A stretch of DNA of 64,000 nucleotides from Oscillospiraceae bacterium (GCA_015065685.1 SVPU01000002.1:62001-126000), one strand, 5' to 3'; shown: positions 1 to 10,266, counted from the stretch's first letter. Notes: generated by a model not told the origin, from the sequence alone. A program made the numbers and translations.

Positions 1-574
1 TATATTCCCTCTCCTTTGCGGTTAAATCGGGATATAAATCTTCAAGTTCTTGCGAAGTTATAAAGTGAATTTGCTTGGGTAAAAAATTATCTAACTGCGG
101 GAATTTTTTACAAACTGCATCTGCTGTGCGAACAAGTGCGCCATAAATACTTCTGACAGTGGCTTTTAAATATTCTTCGTTTCTGTCTTCCTTAAGAATA
201 ATTTTTTCCCAATCCCATTGGTCAACATATAGCGAATGAATGTTATCACACTTTTCATCGCGCCTAATAGCATTCATATCGGTATAAAGACCGGTATGAA
301 TCGGAAACTTATACTTAAGCAAAGCCATTCGTTTCCATTTTGCAAGACTGTGAACAACCTCAGCATATTCCCCTGTTTCCAAAATATCAAAACTAACAGG
401 GCGCTCAACGCCGTTTAAATCGTCATTAAGTCCACTTCCCCGCTTTACAAACAACGGTGCGGAGACACGCGATAAATCGAGGCTATCGCAAAGCTCAGCC
501 GCAAATTTATCCTTAACCAAGGCAATTGCGCTTTGAGTATCAAACTCGTTTAGCAAAGGAACATATTTTTCCAT
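1..574 (-). CDS. asnA: Aspartate--ammonia ligase (asparagine synthetase A), N-terminal part, truncated by window edge
   Basis: Not in the ORF track. Reading the minus strand from the ATG at 574 gives MEKYVPLLNEFDTQSAIALVKDKFAAELCDSLDLSRVSAPLFVKRGSGLNDDLNGVERPVSFDI...YVDQWDWEKII..., open to the window edge; typical AsnA motifs. Confidence 0.9.
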   Translation of the reverse strand, partial: MEKYVPLLNEFDTQSAIALVKDKFAAELCDSLDLSRVSAPLFVKRGSGLNDDLNGVERPVSFDILETGEYAEVVHSLAKWKRMALLKYKFPIHTGLYTDMNAIRRDEKCDNIHSLYVDQWDWEKIILKEDRNEEYLKATVRSIYGALVRTADAVCKKFPQLDNFLPKQIHFITSQELEDLYPDLTAKEREY

Positions 575-588
575 TAAAAACACTCCGA

Positions 589-1965
589 TTAATAAATACT
601 ACCAACAGTTCTTGGATAAAGAATGACATCGCGTATATTCTGGATGCCTGTAACATACATAATCATTCTTTCAAGTCCCAAACCAAAACCGCTGTGCGGC
701 ACAGAGCCAAAGCGGCGAAGAGCAATATAATGCTCATATTCTTCAATAGACATTCCCCTAACCTTCATTGCTTCCAACAATTTGTCAAGGTCTGCCTCAC
801 GCTCGCTGCAGCCGATAATCTCACCAACACCGGGAACTAAAAGGTCAGTGGCGGCAACTGTTTTACCGTCAGCATTCTGCTTCATATAAAAAGATTTAAT
901 TTCTTTGGGATAATCGGTTATGAAAACGGGTTTCTTGCAGATTTCTTCCGAAATATATCTCTCGTGCTCTGTCATTAAATCACAGCCCCATTCAACGGGA
1001 TACTGGAACTTAACATCGGCTTTTTTAAGTGCGTCGATAGCTTCGGTATAAGTCATAACAGCGAAATCATTTGAAACAACGCTATTAAGCTTATCAATAA
1101 GACCTTTCTCGAAATGAGCATCAAAGAACTTAAGCTCTTGTGGGCATTTTTCAATAACAGTGTTGATAATATGCTTTATAAGACCTTCTGCAATTTCAAT
1201 AATATCGGGCAACTCAGCAAAAGCAACTTCGGGTTCAACGTGCCAGAATTCCGCAACGTGTCGGGGTGTATTGCTCTTCTCTGCTCTGAAAGAAGGGCCA
1301 AATGTATAAATCTTGCCGAGCGCCATAGCGGCAACCTCGCCCTCTAACTGACCCGAAACACTGAGTGCTGCCCTTTTACCGAAGAAATCATCTGCGTTGT
1401 AATCCTCTTCGTTTTTATAGTCATTGCTATAACCAATTGTGGTAACCTTAAACATTTCACCGGCGCCTTCACAGTCGCTTGCGGTGATTAAAGGTGTGTG
1501 AACATATACAAAGCGTCTATCTTGGAAATATTCGTGAATTGCCTGAGAAACCACAGAACGAACTCTGAAAACAGCATTAAATGTATTTGTTCTGACTCTA
1601 AGGTGTGGAATGGTGCGCAAATATTCTAATGTGTGGCGTTTCTTCTGCAAAGGATATTCGGGCGGACATACGCCTAAAACCTCAATAGATTTTGCGTTGA
1701 TTTCAACAGAATCAACCGCAACCGCAGACTTAACAACAGTGCCAACAACCTTAAGAGATGTGCCGAGCTTCATAAACTCAGAAATTTCTGAAATCTGAGT
1801 TTTATCAATAACAATTTGCAGGTGCTTTAGTGAAGTACCGTCATTAAGCTCAATAAAAGCCATGTTTTTAGAATCTCTGGAAGTTCTCACCCAACCGCAA
1901 ACGGTTACGTCGGTGTTCAAAAAAGATTCCTTTTCAAAAATATCAATAATATCAATGTGTTTCAT
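589..1965 (-). CDS. asnS: Asparaginyl-tRNA synthetase; ORF track start at 2112 is over-extended into the T-box leader
   Basis: MKHIDIIDIFEKESFLNTDVTVCGWVRTSRDSKNMAFIELNDGTSLKHLQIV... and class II aaRS motif 3 GFGLGLERMIMYVTGIQNIRDVILYPR. GGAG RBS precedes the ATG at 1965. Confidence 0.93.
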   Translation of the reverse strand: MKHIDIIDIFEKESFLNTDVTVCGWVRTSRDSKNMAFIELNDGTSLKHLQIVIDKTQISEISEFMKLGTSLKVVGTVVKSAVAVDSVEINAKSIEVLGVCPPEYPLQKKRHTLEYLRTIPHLRVRTNTFNAVFRVRSVVSQAIHEYFQDRRFVYVHTPLITASDCEGAGEMFKVTTIGYSNDYKNEEDYNADDFFGKRAALSVSGQLEGEVAAMALGKIYTFGPSFRAEKSNTPRHVAEFWHVEPEVAFAELPDIIEIAEGLIKHIINTVIEKCPQELKFFDAHFEKGLIDKLNSVVSNDFAVMTYTEAIDALKKADVKFQYPVEWGCDLMTEHERYISEEICKKPVFITDYPKEIKSFYMKQNADGKTVAATDLLVPGVGEIIGCSEREADLDKLLEAMKVRGMSIEEYEHYIALRRFGSVPHSGFGLGLERMIMYVTGIQNIRDVILYPRTVGSIY

Positions 1966-1999
1966 AAAAAACTCCATTCCGCCAAAGGCTAAAAATAAA

Positions 2000-2250
2000 A
2001 CGTCTATCCATCCATATAATAGGACGAATAGACGTAAAGTATCCGCGGTACCACCTAATTTACTGTAAAAAAACAGTCGCTCAAAACGGTTTAACGCACC
2101 GCAACGACGCACCTACTAAGCAAACACCTTTCAGATTGCAGCTCCTGAGTGTTATTCATATCATCAAATTTACCACGCTCACACCAACCGCGGCTCGCTT
2201 TATAATTTAAATAATATTACTTCTCTCAATCATAGCCTTTAAAAATATCT
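2000..2250 (-). promoter_or_regulatory. T-box riboswitch leader, apparent Asn (AAC) specifier, with terminator hairpin
   Basis: Minus strand contains T-box core TTAGGTGGTACCGCGGATA (about 2042-2062), a stem I-like GAGCCGCGGTTGGTGTGAGC, specifier-loop-like GAATAACACTC, and terminator ACGTCTAT...ATAGACGTTTTATTTTT (about 1993-2036), directly upstream of asnS. Confidence 0.9.
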
Positions 2251-2255
2251 TAATC

Positions 2256-2284
2256 ATTATAACATTTACATAATAAAAAGTCAA
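2256..2284 (-). promoter_or_regulatory. Sigma-A-type promoter for the asnS/asnA leader
   Basis: TTGACT - 17 nt - TATAAT on the minus strand just upstream of the T-box leader and immediately after the engB stop codon. Confidence 0.75.
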
Positions 2285-2872
2285 CTAATTAAGCGAAAAG
2301 GAAGAAATTATCTCGCGAATTCGCTCCGCCGAAGCATGATCTTGAATTGAAAAAGGAATGATATCCGCCATATTAGCATATTCACCTAATTCTTCGTTGA
2401 TTAGCTCTAAACGCTTAGCAGTTTCGGTTTTATTAAGTTTATCTGATTTTGTGAGCACTATTGTGAACGGAATATTATTCGCAGATAAAAACTCAAGCAT
2501 TGAAATATCAAAATCGGTTGCGGGGTGGCGCATATCTATCAGTTGAAAAACCATTTTGATGTTTCTGCCTGTGCCAAAATAACTTTCCATCAACTCGCCC
2601 CAGCGTTCCTTTTCTTCATAAGAAACCTTCGCGTAGCCATAACCGGGCAAATCAACCAATCGCACCGAATCAACCTTAAAAAAGTTAATGGTAACCGTTT
2701 TTCCGGGCTTCGAGCTAACCCGTGCAAATGATTTACGATTAAGAATCTTATTAATAAGTGAAGATTTGCCAACATTTGACCTGCCGCTAAAACAAATCTC
2801 AGGAACATCTGAAGCTATGAATTGTTTAGCATTTGCAAACGAGGTTTCAAACTGTGCATTATTAAAATTCAT
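2285..2872 (-). CDS. engB: Ribosome biogenesis GTP-binding protein EngB/YsxC (YihA)
   Basis: GTPase motifs GRSNVGKSSLIN, VDLPGYGYA, TKSDK; located just downstream of lon as in many Firmicutes. Confidence 0.93.
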   Translation of the reverse strand: MNFNNAQFETSFANAKQFIASDVPEICFSGRSNVGKSSLINKILNRKSFARVSSKPGKTVTINFFKVDSVRLVDLPGYGYAKVSYEEKERWGELMESYFGTGRNIKMVFQLIDMRHPATDFDISMLEFLSANNIPFTIVLTKSDKLNKTETAKRLELINEELGEYANMADIIPFSIQDHASAERIREIISSFSLN

Positions 2873-2880
2873 TTTAACAC

Positions 2881-5280
2881 CTATTGTCTAACCGAATTAA
2901 TGTTAGTATTTTGAATTAAATTAGTGTTTACCGACCAATCAGAAGAATCTGTGAAAACATCAACAATTGCAGAAGAAATAATTTCATCAACAAAAGATAC
3001 GGGGACAAAATTAACATTCTGCTTTACGATTTCATCCACCTCTTCTAAATCGGGGATATTATCTTTTGGGATAAATACTGTTTTAACACCGCCGCGGAAT
3101 GCCGCCATTGACTTCTCTTTCAAACCGCCGATAGCTAAAACACGACCACGAATTGTAACCTCACCCGTCATCGCAATATCGCGTTTTATCGGTTTGTTGG
3201 TTAAAGCAGAAATTAAACCGGTGGTGATTGTTACACCTGCAGATGGTCCATCCTTTGGAACAGCAGCCTCGGTAGCGTGGATATGTATATCATTATCCTT
3301 ATAAAACCCAGGATTAATGCCATATTTTTCGGCGTTAGCACGAACAAAGCTAACGGCTGCCATTGCAGATTCTTTCATAACATCGCCAAGAGAGCCAGTA
3401 AGCTCAACCTTACCCGTTCCCTTCATTGCAGAAACCTCAAGCTGCATTATCTCGCCACCAACCGACGTCCAAGCAAGACCGTTGATAATGCCAACCTCAT
3501 CTTTTTCTAAAATAACTTCAGGTTTAAATTTGCGTTTCCCAAGCATTTTTTCAAGGTCGGATTCTTTGAGAATGATTTTCTCTGCTTCATTTGTTGCTAG
3601 CATTTTAGCAGATTTGCGGCAAAGCGATGCAATATTACGCTCAAGCTTTCTGACACCCGCTTCGCGTGTATAAAAATCAATAATACCATACAAAACGCCA
3701 TCACTAATCTTTAACTGATTCTTTTTGATACCGTGGCGTTCAAGCTGTTTTGCAACTAAATGTTTTTTTGCAATATTGAACTTTTCTTCCCTTGTATATG
3801 AAGAAAGCTCAATGATTTCCATTCTGTCTTTTAAAGGTGCGGGAATGGTGTTTATATTATTGGCCGTTGCAATAAACACAACCTTACTTAAATCATACGG
3901 TAATTCAACAAAATGGTCAACAAAGGTTGCATTTTGCTCGGGGTCTAAAACCTCTAAAAGTGCTGAAGAAGGGTCGCCCTTATAGTCATTGCCTAATTTA
4001 TCAATTTCATCAAGCAAAATTAAGGGATTTGAGCTTCCCGATTGCTTAATTGCATTAATAATTTTACCGGGCATTGCACCGATATAGGTTTTTCTGTGGC
4101 CGCGAATCTCGGCCTCATCGTGAATTCCGCCCAAAGAAATTCTTGCAAAGCGTCGTCCCATACATTCAGCAATGCTTTTGCCGATGGATGTTTTACCAAC
4201 ACCCGGAGGGCCAACTAAACAGATAATTTGTCCCTTAATATCGGGTGCTAATTTATAAACAGACAAAAGCTCCAAAATTCTTTCTTTAACCGGTTTCATA
4301 CCGTAAATATCACGCTCGAGGATTTTCGCAGCTTTTTTAATATCGGTTAAAACCTTGGTTACAGAATCCCAAGGCAATTCCAGACACAAATCAAGATATC
4401 CGCGCTCCACAGTGCCTTCGTGCGAGCCAAAAGGCATTTTTTGAAGCTTGGAAACATGGGAAGCTAACTTTTGTTTAACATCATCCGAGGCATTTAAAGA
4501 ATCAATAGCGGCATAATATCTATCAATCTCATCAGCAGAATCATCACCGTAAAGCTCAGTATTTATTACTCTGATTTGCTCCTTTAAATAATATTCACGT
4601 TGATTTTCATCAATTGCCGCGCGCGTTTTTTCGTTAATTTTACGGTCGATTTCTGATATTTCGCGCTCTTTGTTAAGCAGCTCTAAAAGAATTTTGCCTC
4701 GCTTTACGGGTGAGGTTTGTTCTAAAACATACTGCTTATCATCAAATGGAGCGTTAATATTAAATGCAATAAAATCACTGAGGTATCCAAGGTCATTTAT
4801 ACCATCAACAGCCGATAAAACATCGGGAGACAAAGATGGCAAAAGCGCAACATATTTGTGAAACTGAGCTTTAATTTTTCTAATTAAGGTCTCAGCATAA
4901 ATTTGGCGGTTAGTGATACCCTTTTCATCGAGCGGTAAAATATCTGATACCAAATAATTATTGCCCGCAAAGAAATCGGATATCTTTGCACGGTATAAGC
5001 CTTCAACCAACACCTTAACAAGATTATCAGAAACCTTTAAAATTTGTTTCACCTTAACAACGCAACCAATTTCATAAAGGTCGTTGCGAGTTGGCTCTTC
5101 AACATAAAAATCCTTTTGAGTTACAACAAACAGTAAACGGTTAGTGTCCATAGCCGTTTTCAAAGCATTGGCGGATTTTTTCCTTGCAACATCAAACGAT
5201 GCAATTGTTTTTGGAAAAATAACCATTCCCCTTAATGCTAAGAGCGGCATTTTTACTGCTGTCTCGTTAATTTCAACCAA
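2881..5280 (-). CDS. lon: ATP-dependent protease La (Lon)
   Basis: 799 aa; Walker A GPPGVGKTSIGKSIA, catalytic KDGPSAGVTITTGL, Lon substrate-binding N-terminus (MPLLALRGMVIFPKTI). Confidence 0.96.
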   Translation of the reverse strand: MVEINETAVKMPLLALRGMVIFPKTIASFDVARKKSANALKTAMDTNRLLFVVTQKDFYVEEPTRNDLYEIGCVVKVKQILKVSDNLVKVLVEGLYRAKISDFFAGNNYLVSDILPLDEKGITNRQIYAETLIRKIKAQFHKYVALLPSLSPDVLSAVDGINDLGYLSDFIAFNINAPFDDKQYVLEQTSPVKRGKILLELLNKEREISEIDRKINEKTRAAIDENQREYYLKEQIRVINTELYGDDSADEIDRYYAAIDSLNASDDVKQKLASHVSKLQKMPFGSHEGTVERGYLDLCLELPWDSVTKVLTDIKKAAKILERDIYGMKPVKERILELLSVYKLAPDIKGQIICLVGPPGVGKTSIGKSIAECMGRRFARISLGGIHDEAEIRGHRKTYIGAMPGKIINAIKQSGSSNPLILLDEIDKLGNDYKGDPSSALLEVLDPEQNATFVDHFVELPYDLSKVVFIATANNINTIPAPLKDRMEIIELSSYTREEKFNIAKKHLVAKQLERHGIKKNQLKISDGVLYGIIDFYTREAGVRKLERNIASLCRKSAKMLATNEAEKIILKESDLEKMLGKRKFKPEVILEKDEVGIINGLAWTSVGGEIMQLEVSAMKGTGKVELTGSLGDVMKESAMAAVSFVRANAEKYGINPGFYKDNDIHIHATEAAVPKDGPSAGVTITTGLISALTNKPIKRDIAMTGEVTIRGRVLAIGGLKEKSMAAFRGGVKTVFIPKDNIPDLEEVDEIVKQNVNFVPVSFVDEIISSAIVDVFTDSSDWSVNTNLIQNTNINSVRQ

Positions 5281-5292
5281 TTCAAGTTCTCC

Positions 5293-5841
5293 TTACCAAA
5301 CGGAATTATCATAAATAGCAGTGGCACAAAGTGCATTTTCTTCAAAAACAAACATAACATTATATCGCTCGAATTCTAAGGTTATAACCTTACCTTCGGG
5401 TGAGCCAAAAAGGAAAAATGCATTGTCTTCATTAATTGCTTCTTCGGTAAAATCAAAGGAACCCAGCTGTTCTTTAACCGAAACAACAACATCGCCTATA
5501 TCAAATCCGAAAGCATTCTCATAGCTTATAATATAGGTAACGCCATCATCCTCGTTTGCTTTTTTATAATAAAAATCATAGTTACCTGTTTGAATCAAAA
5601 CATCACTTTTACCTTCAATAACGCTATAAGGCGCCTCGCTTGATTCGCTTTCAGCTTCAAACCAATCCTTAATTTCCTCAACACTTGTACCAATGGCATA
5701 TTCGCACTCGGGAATTTTACCAAGATTAGCATAATATTCAATGTCAATATCATAATCATCAGAAGATGTTTTTGCATTTGAACAAGCGGCAAAACTAAAA
5801 ATCAGTACAAAAACTAATAAAATAGATAAAATTTTCTTCAT
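5293..5841 (-). CDS. Putative lipoprotein of unknown function
   Basis: Signal peptide with lipobox (MKKILSILLVFVLIFSFAACSNAK); no family recognised. Confidence 0.65.
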   Translation of the reverse strand: MKKILSILLVFVLIFSFAACSNAKTSSDDYDIDIEYYANLGKIPECEYAIGTSVEEIKDWFEAESESSEAPYSVIEGKSDVLIQTGNYDFYYKKANEDDGVTYIISYENAFGFDIGDVVVSVKEQLGSFDFTEEAINEDNAFFLFGSPEGKVITLEFERYNVMFVFEENALCATAIYDNSVW

Positions 5842-5845
5842 AAAT

Positions 5846-7297
5846 TTATTCCTTAATTCTTAATTTATTTAAAAGCTCGTGTCGTAAATTCCACAATTTT
5901 TCAGATAAATCAACATAGTAAGTATGCGGATTCTCAAAACGGGTAACTTCATCCCACAAAGCATCAACCTGCTCTGCTCTGTGCTTTGAAATTTCCTTAA
6001 CTGTGGGACATTCGTAAACCAGCTTTCCTTTTTCAAAAATCTTAACCTGCAGTTTTCTTGCAACAAAATTTGTAACAACCTTGCGCTTCCAGGTGTGAAC
6101 GGGGTCGAAAATTTCATAGGGCTCTGTGGATTCGATTTTTTCATCACCCAATGTAATAACATCGGCGATAGCTTTGCCGGTTGTTCTGTCATAAAGTCGC
6201 CAAGGAATTTTAACACCAGGTAGGGTTACCTTTGCGGCATTTTCGCTAATTTTAATTTTAGGGATAATTTCCCCATCGCTCTCAACTGCCGAAAGCTTAT
6301 AAACTCCACCAAAAACCGCTTCACTTGAAGCCGTAATCAAGCGTTCACCAACGCCGAAGCTATCAACCTTGGCTCCTTGGAAAATCATATCGCGGATAAG
6401 GTATTCATCAAGCGAGTTCGAAACGCAGATTTTACAGTCGGGATATCCTGCATCATCAAGCATTTTACGGGCTTTTTTAGAAATATAGGTAATATCTCCA
6501 CTATCAATTCTAATGCCTTTGGGGCGCTTTCCAAGCGGTTTTAAAACCTCATCAAAAACCTTTATGGCGTTAGGAATACCTGATTTTAAAACATTATAGG
6601 TATCAACGAGTAAAAGACAACTGTCAGGGTATTTTTGGGCATAAGTCTTAAATGCTTCGTATTCACTGTCGAACAACTGTACCCAGCTGTGAGCCATTGT
6701 GCCTGACGCTGCAACCTCAAAGTCTTTAGCAGTTAAAAGGCAGGATGTGCCTGTGCAACCGCCAATAATTGCAGCACGAGCGCCATAATAAGCAGCACCG
6801 TAGCCGTGAGCACGGCGCGCACCGAATTCCATAACAACTCTACCGTCAGCCGCACGAACAATTCTGTTGGATTTTGTTGCTATTAATGACTGATGATTTA
6901 TTGTAAGCAAAAGCATTGTTTCAAGCATCAAGGCCTGCATAGCGGGGCCGCGAACGGTTACAATCGGTTCTTGCGGGAAAATAACAGTTCCCTCCGGAAC
7001 AGCCCAAACATCGCAACTAAACTTAAAATTTCTGAGATATTCTAAGAAATCTTCTCTGAAAAGATTTAGGCTCCTTAAATATTCAATGTCTTCATCGGTG
7101 AATTGCAAACTAGACATATATTCAATAAGCTGCTCAAGCCCTGCCATAATGGCATAACCGCCCTTATCGGGAACTCGGCGGAAGAACATATCGAAATATG
7201 TTACGGTATCGCGCAGATCGCTATCGAAAATACCGTTAGCCATTGTTAGTTCATACATGTCCATAATCATTGTAAGATTTAGTTTTTTGTTTTCCAT
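5846..7297 (-). CDS. pncB: Nicotinate phosphoribosyltransferase
   Basis: MDMYELTMANGIFDS..., EFGARRAHGYGAAYYGARAAIIGGCTGTSCL, RIDSGDITYISKKARKMLD; typical NAPRTase motifs. Confidence 0.93.
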   Translation of the reverse strand: MENKKLNLTMIMDMYELTMANGIFDSDLRDTVTYFDMFFRRVPDKGGYAIMAGLEQLIEYMSSLQFTDEDIEYLRSLNLFREDFLEYLRNFKFSCDVWAVPEGTVIFPQEPIVTVRGPAMQALMLETMLLLTINHQSLIATKSNRIVRAADGRVVMEFGARRAHGYGAAYYGARAAIIGGCTGTSCLLTAKDFEVAASGTMAHSWVQLFDSEYEAFKTYAQKYPDSCLLLVDTYNVLKSGIPNAIKVFDEVLKPLGKRPKGIRIDSGDITYISKKARKMLDDAGYPDCKICVSNSLDEYLIRDMIFQGAKVDSFGVGERLITASSEAVFGGVYKLSAVESDGEIIPKIKISENAAKVTLPGVKIPWRLYDRTTGKAIADVITLGDEKIESTEPYEIFDPVHTWKRKVVTNFVARKLQVKIFEKGKLVYECPTVKEISKHRAEQVDALWDEVTRFENPHTYYVDLSEKLWNLRHELLNKLRIKE

Positions 7298-7333
7298 TTT
7301 AAAATCCTTTCAAATAAACAAAGCACGTGAAAA

Positions 7334-9022
7334 CTACATCTTTTCGGGTGCATCAATCTTCATCATTGTTAAAACATTTTTAATAACCGTTGCGGTAGCA
7401 CTGCAAAGCGTAAGTCTCGCTTGCATTAAGCTCTCTTCCTCACCTTTTACTCTGCAAGCAGAATAAAATTTATGGAATTTTGTCGCAAGTTCTTGCACAT
7501 AATGAGTGATTTTTGCAGGGTCATAAGCCTTAGCAGATGCAATAATTTCATCAGTTAAGGCAGCAATGTGTAAAATAAGTTCTTTTTCTTCTGCCGATGA
7601 TAAAAGCGCTAACTCACTAGCATTGCAAGTTCTTCTCGCTATTCCCTCAGCCTCTAAATTCCTGATAATACTGCAAATTCGCGCATAGGCATACTGAACA
7701 TAATAAACGGGGTTACTGTTCGATTCGTTAACTGCCAAATCCAAATCAAAATCAAAGTGGCTGTTAGGTTCTCGAAGATTAAAGAAGAATCTTGCGGCAT
7801 CAATCGGCACTTCGTCAAGAAGAGTTACAAGTGTGATAGCCTTACCCGAACGCTTAGAAGCCTTTATAACCTCGCCATCACGAACAAGACGAACCATCTG
7901 CATAAGCACAACATCGAGCCTGTCGGCATCAACTCCGAGTGCTGTTAAAGCAGCCTTGAGTCTCGGCACATAACCGTGATGGTCGGCTCCTAAAATATCA
8001 ATAGCCTTATCAAAGCCACGGGTTACGAGTTTATTGTAATGATAAGCAATATCGGGAACAACATAGGTTGGAACACCGTTAGCACGAACTAAAACGAAGT
8101 CTTTATCACAGCCAAAATCAGTGGCTTTAAACCAAAGAGCATCTTCTTCTGTGTAAGTGTGTCCGCTTTGTTTTAAAAGCTCAATAATTCTTGCGGTTTC
8201 GCCGTTGTTGTGAAGTGTGCTTTCTTTAAACCAGGTATCATAGGTTATGCGGTATTTACCGAGGTCTACCTCTAAACCCTTAATATTTTTAGGCAACGCA
8301 AATTCAACAAGCGCTGCTCTTCTCTCAGCTTCATCCCTTTCGATAAACGAATCGCCGTGAATTTCGGCGAAAGCCTTAGCATGCGCAATAATATCTTCAC
8401 CGTGATACGAATCCTCAGGCATTTCGATATTATCCTTATAAAGCTGCTGATATCTTAAATCAAGTGATAAACCAAATTTGTTCATCTGATTTCCCGCATC
8501 GTTAATATAGAACTCACGCTCGGTATAATAACCTGCAGTTTCCAAAACTGCCGCAAGGCAATCACCCAAAGCACCGCCACGCGCGTTACCGATATGCATA
8601 GGTCCCGTGGGATTGGCAGAAACGAATTCAACAAGAATTTTCTTACCCTCGCCAAAATCACTCTTGCCATAGTCTGCCTTCTTTTCTTCCACATCTAAAA
8701 TTATATCAGAATAATAATTTTCGTTTAGAAAGAAGTTTATAAAACCGGGACCCGCAATTTCGCAGGATTTAATATATGAATCTGAAAAATCAATATTTTC
8801 GGTTAAAATTTCAGCTATCTGGCGCGGTGCCTTGCGAAAGGTTCTTGCCCAAACCATTGCCGCATTAACCGCGTAATCTCCGTGCTCTCTGTTTGAAGGC
8901 ACTTCGATTACAAAATCAGTAAGTTGATTTTCATCCAACTGACCTTTAGCAACAGCAGCATTGGCAGCCAAAATAATTTTTTCTTTAATTTGTTCTTTTG
9001 CTTTTTTTACAACTAATGACAT
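7334..9022 (-). CDS. argS: Arginyl-tRNA synthetase
   Basis: VEFVSANPTGPMHIGNARGGALGDCLA (HIGH), DALBAR-like C-terminal domain YVQYAYARICSIIRN. Confidence 0.96.
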   Translation of the reverse strand: MSLVVKKAKEQIKEKIILAANAAVAKGQLDENQLTDFVIEVPSNREHGDYAVNAAMVWARTFRKAPRQIAEILTENIDFSDSYIKSCEIAGPGFINFFLNENYYSDIILDVEEKKADYGKSDFGEGKKILVEFVSANPTGPMHIGNARGGALGDCLAAVLETAGYYTEREFYINDAGNQMNKFGLSLDLRYQQLYKDNIEMPEDSYHGEDIIAHAKAFAEIHGDSFIERDEAERRAALVEFALPKNIKGLEVDLGKYRITYDTWFKESTLHNNGETARIIELLKQSGHTYTEEDALWFKATDFGCDKDFVLVRANGVPTYVVPDIAYHYNKLVTRGFDKAIDILGADHHGYVPRLKAALTALGVDADRLDVVLMQMVRLVRDGEVIKASKRSGKAITLVTLLDEVPIDAARFFFNLREPNSHFDFDLDLAVNESNSNPVYYVQYAYARICSIIRNLEAEGIARRTCNASELALLSSAEEKELILHIAALTDEIIASAKAYDPAKITHYVQELATKFHKFYSACRVKGEEESLMQARLTLCSATATVIKNVLTMMKIDAPEKM

Positions 9023-9451
9023 TTAATTCGCCTCTCTGATAGATATGTTAACTTCATTTTTACTTAATAACTGTAAATTAGTATCGATACTGTATTTCAA
9101 CTTAATTTTGCCGCCCGATTCATTTAAATCGAATTTCAAAAGTTCACCGAAAACGCCAATTGTAAGGTCGCCGTGCGGAGTTGAATAAAAGCAATTGTTT
9201 CTTTTGCCTTTTTCAATAAGTATTTTACTTTTCACACTGCCTGTTCTTTGAAGAACAACAGAATTTTCGTTTGTAATATAAATGTGGGTTTTAACCGTCT
9301 CGCCCGAATCAAGCATATGACTCTCATCATAAGAAAGATAATAACTTCCGTCTTTAAGACCGAATCGGCCATCGGTTACAAATTCAATGGTATCACTTTC
9401 TTCACCGAGACTTTGAATACCCTTTATATCAATAATAACATCCTTAATCAT
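9023..9451 (-). CDS. DUF1934 (YwiB-like) beta-barrel protein
   Basis: 142 aa; TVKTHIYITNENSVVLQRTG, STPHGDLTIGVF; abuts argS as is common in Firmicutes. Confidence 0.75.
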   Translation of the reverse strand: MIKDVIIDIKGIQSLGEESDTIEFVTDGRFGLKDGSYYLSYDESHMLDSGETVKTHIYITNENSVVLQRTGSVKSKILIEKGKRNNCFYSTPHGDLTIGVFGELLKFDLNESGGKIKLKYSIDTNLQLLSKNEVNISIREAN

Positions 9452-10266
9452 AGTTTGCTGATATCCACCTGTTTAATTTCATCATCATCAATTTTTTTGC
9501 CTAACAACACCGAAGCAATATTTTTAAAGGAATTGGGTCTGTCGCTTACAAAGTAACTATGCTTTCCAACATTGCAGCTCTCATTTTCCATTGAATTTTC
9601 CTTCAAAAATTCTTTAACTGCAATAGCGGTTGAGGTACCTGCTTCAATTAAGGTTACTTTATCACCAACAACCGATTTTATAGCACCCTTTAACACGGGA
9701 TAATGTGTGCAGCCTAAAATCACAGTATCACACTCGGCATCAGTAATCGGTTTTAAATATCTTTTAGCCGTTTCAACAACAATGGGGTCATCATCTGCAT
9801 ACCAACCCTCTTCAACAAGCGGCACAAAAACCGTACAGCTGTTTGAAACAACCTGTGCATCGGGTAATATACTTTTTATGTATTCGGCGTGTTTTTGGCT
9901 TCGAATTGTAGCTGAAGTTCCAAGAACGCCGATTTTACCGTTTTTTGTTACATTACACGCAGATTTTGCCGCATGGGACACCACTTCAAAAAAAGGAACA
10001 TCTAAATCAACACCAATATCCGAAGCAACCGAAGAAACCGTTCCACAAGCCGCAATAATCAACTTGACATTGTTTTTTAATAAGAATTCGGCATCCTCTC
10101 GGGCATATCTTCTGATAATTTCATTACTGCGGGTTCCATAAGGCACACGGCCTGTGTCACCAAAATAAATTATATCTTCCGAAGGCATATATCGGGAAAG
10201 CTCTTTAACAACCGTTAAACCGCCAAGACCCGAATCAAAAACACCTATTGCGCGTTTATCGAACAT
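9448..10266 (-). CDS. murI: Glutamate racemase
   Basis: IGVFDSGLGGLTVVKEL, IIAACGTVSSVA, VILGCTHYPVL; overlaps the DUF1934 start by 4 bp. Confidence 0.95.
   Translation of the reverse strand: MFDKRAIGVFDSGLGGLTVVKELSRYMPSEDIIYFGDTGRVPYGTRSNEIIRRYAREDAEFLLKNNVKLIIAACGTVSSVASDIGVDLDVPFFEVVSHAAKSACNVTKNGKIGVLGTSATIRSQKHAEYIKSILPDAQVVSNSCTVFVPLVEEGWYADDDPIVVETAKRYLKPITDAECDTVILGCTHYPVLKGAIKSVVGDKVTLIEAGTSTAIAVKEFLKENSMENESCNVGKHSYFVSDRPNSFKNIASVLLGKKIDDDEIKQVDISKL

Noticed and set aside
526-840. Plus-strand ORFs antisense to confident genes (e.g. 526..840, 14461..15009, 16117..16623, 10473..10919)
   Set aside because: They lie on the complement of well-supported conserved genes, lack recognisable domains or RBS, and are typical shadow ORFs in AT-rich DNA.
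1966-2112. N-terminal 49-codon extension of the asnS ORF (MRRCGALNRFERLFF...)
   Set aside because: It reads through the T-box and terminator of the leader; a proper RBS precedes the ATG at 1965 and homology starts there.
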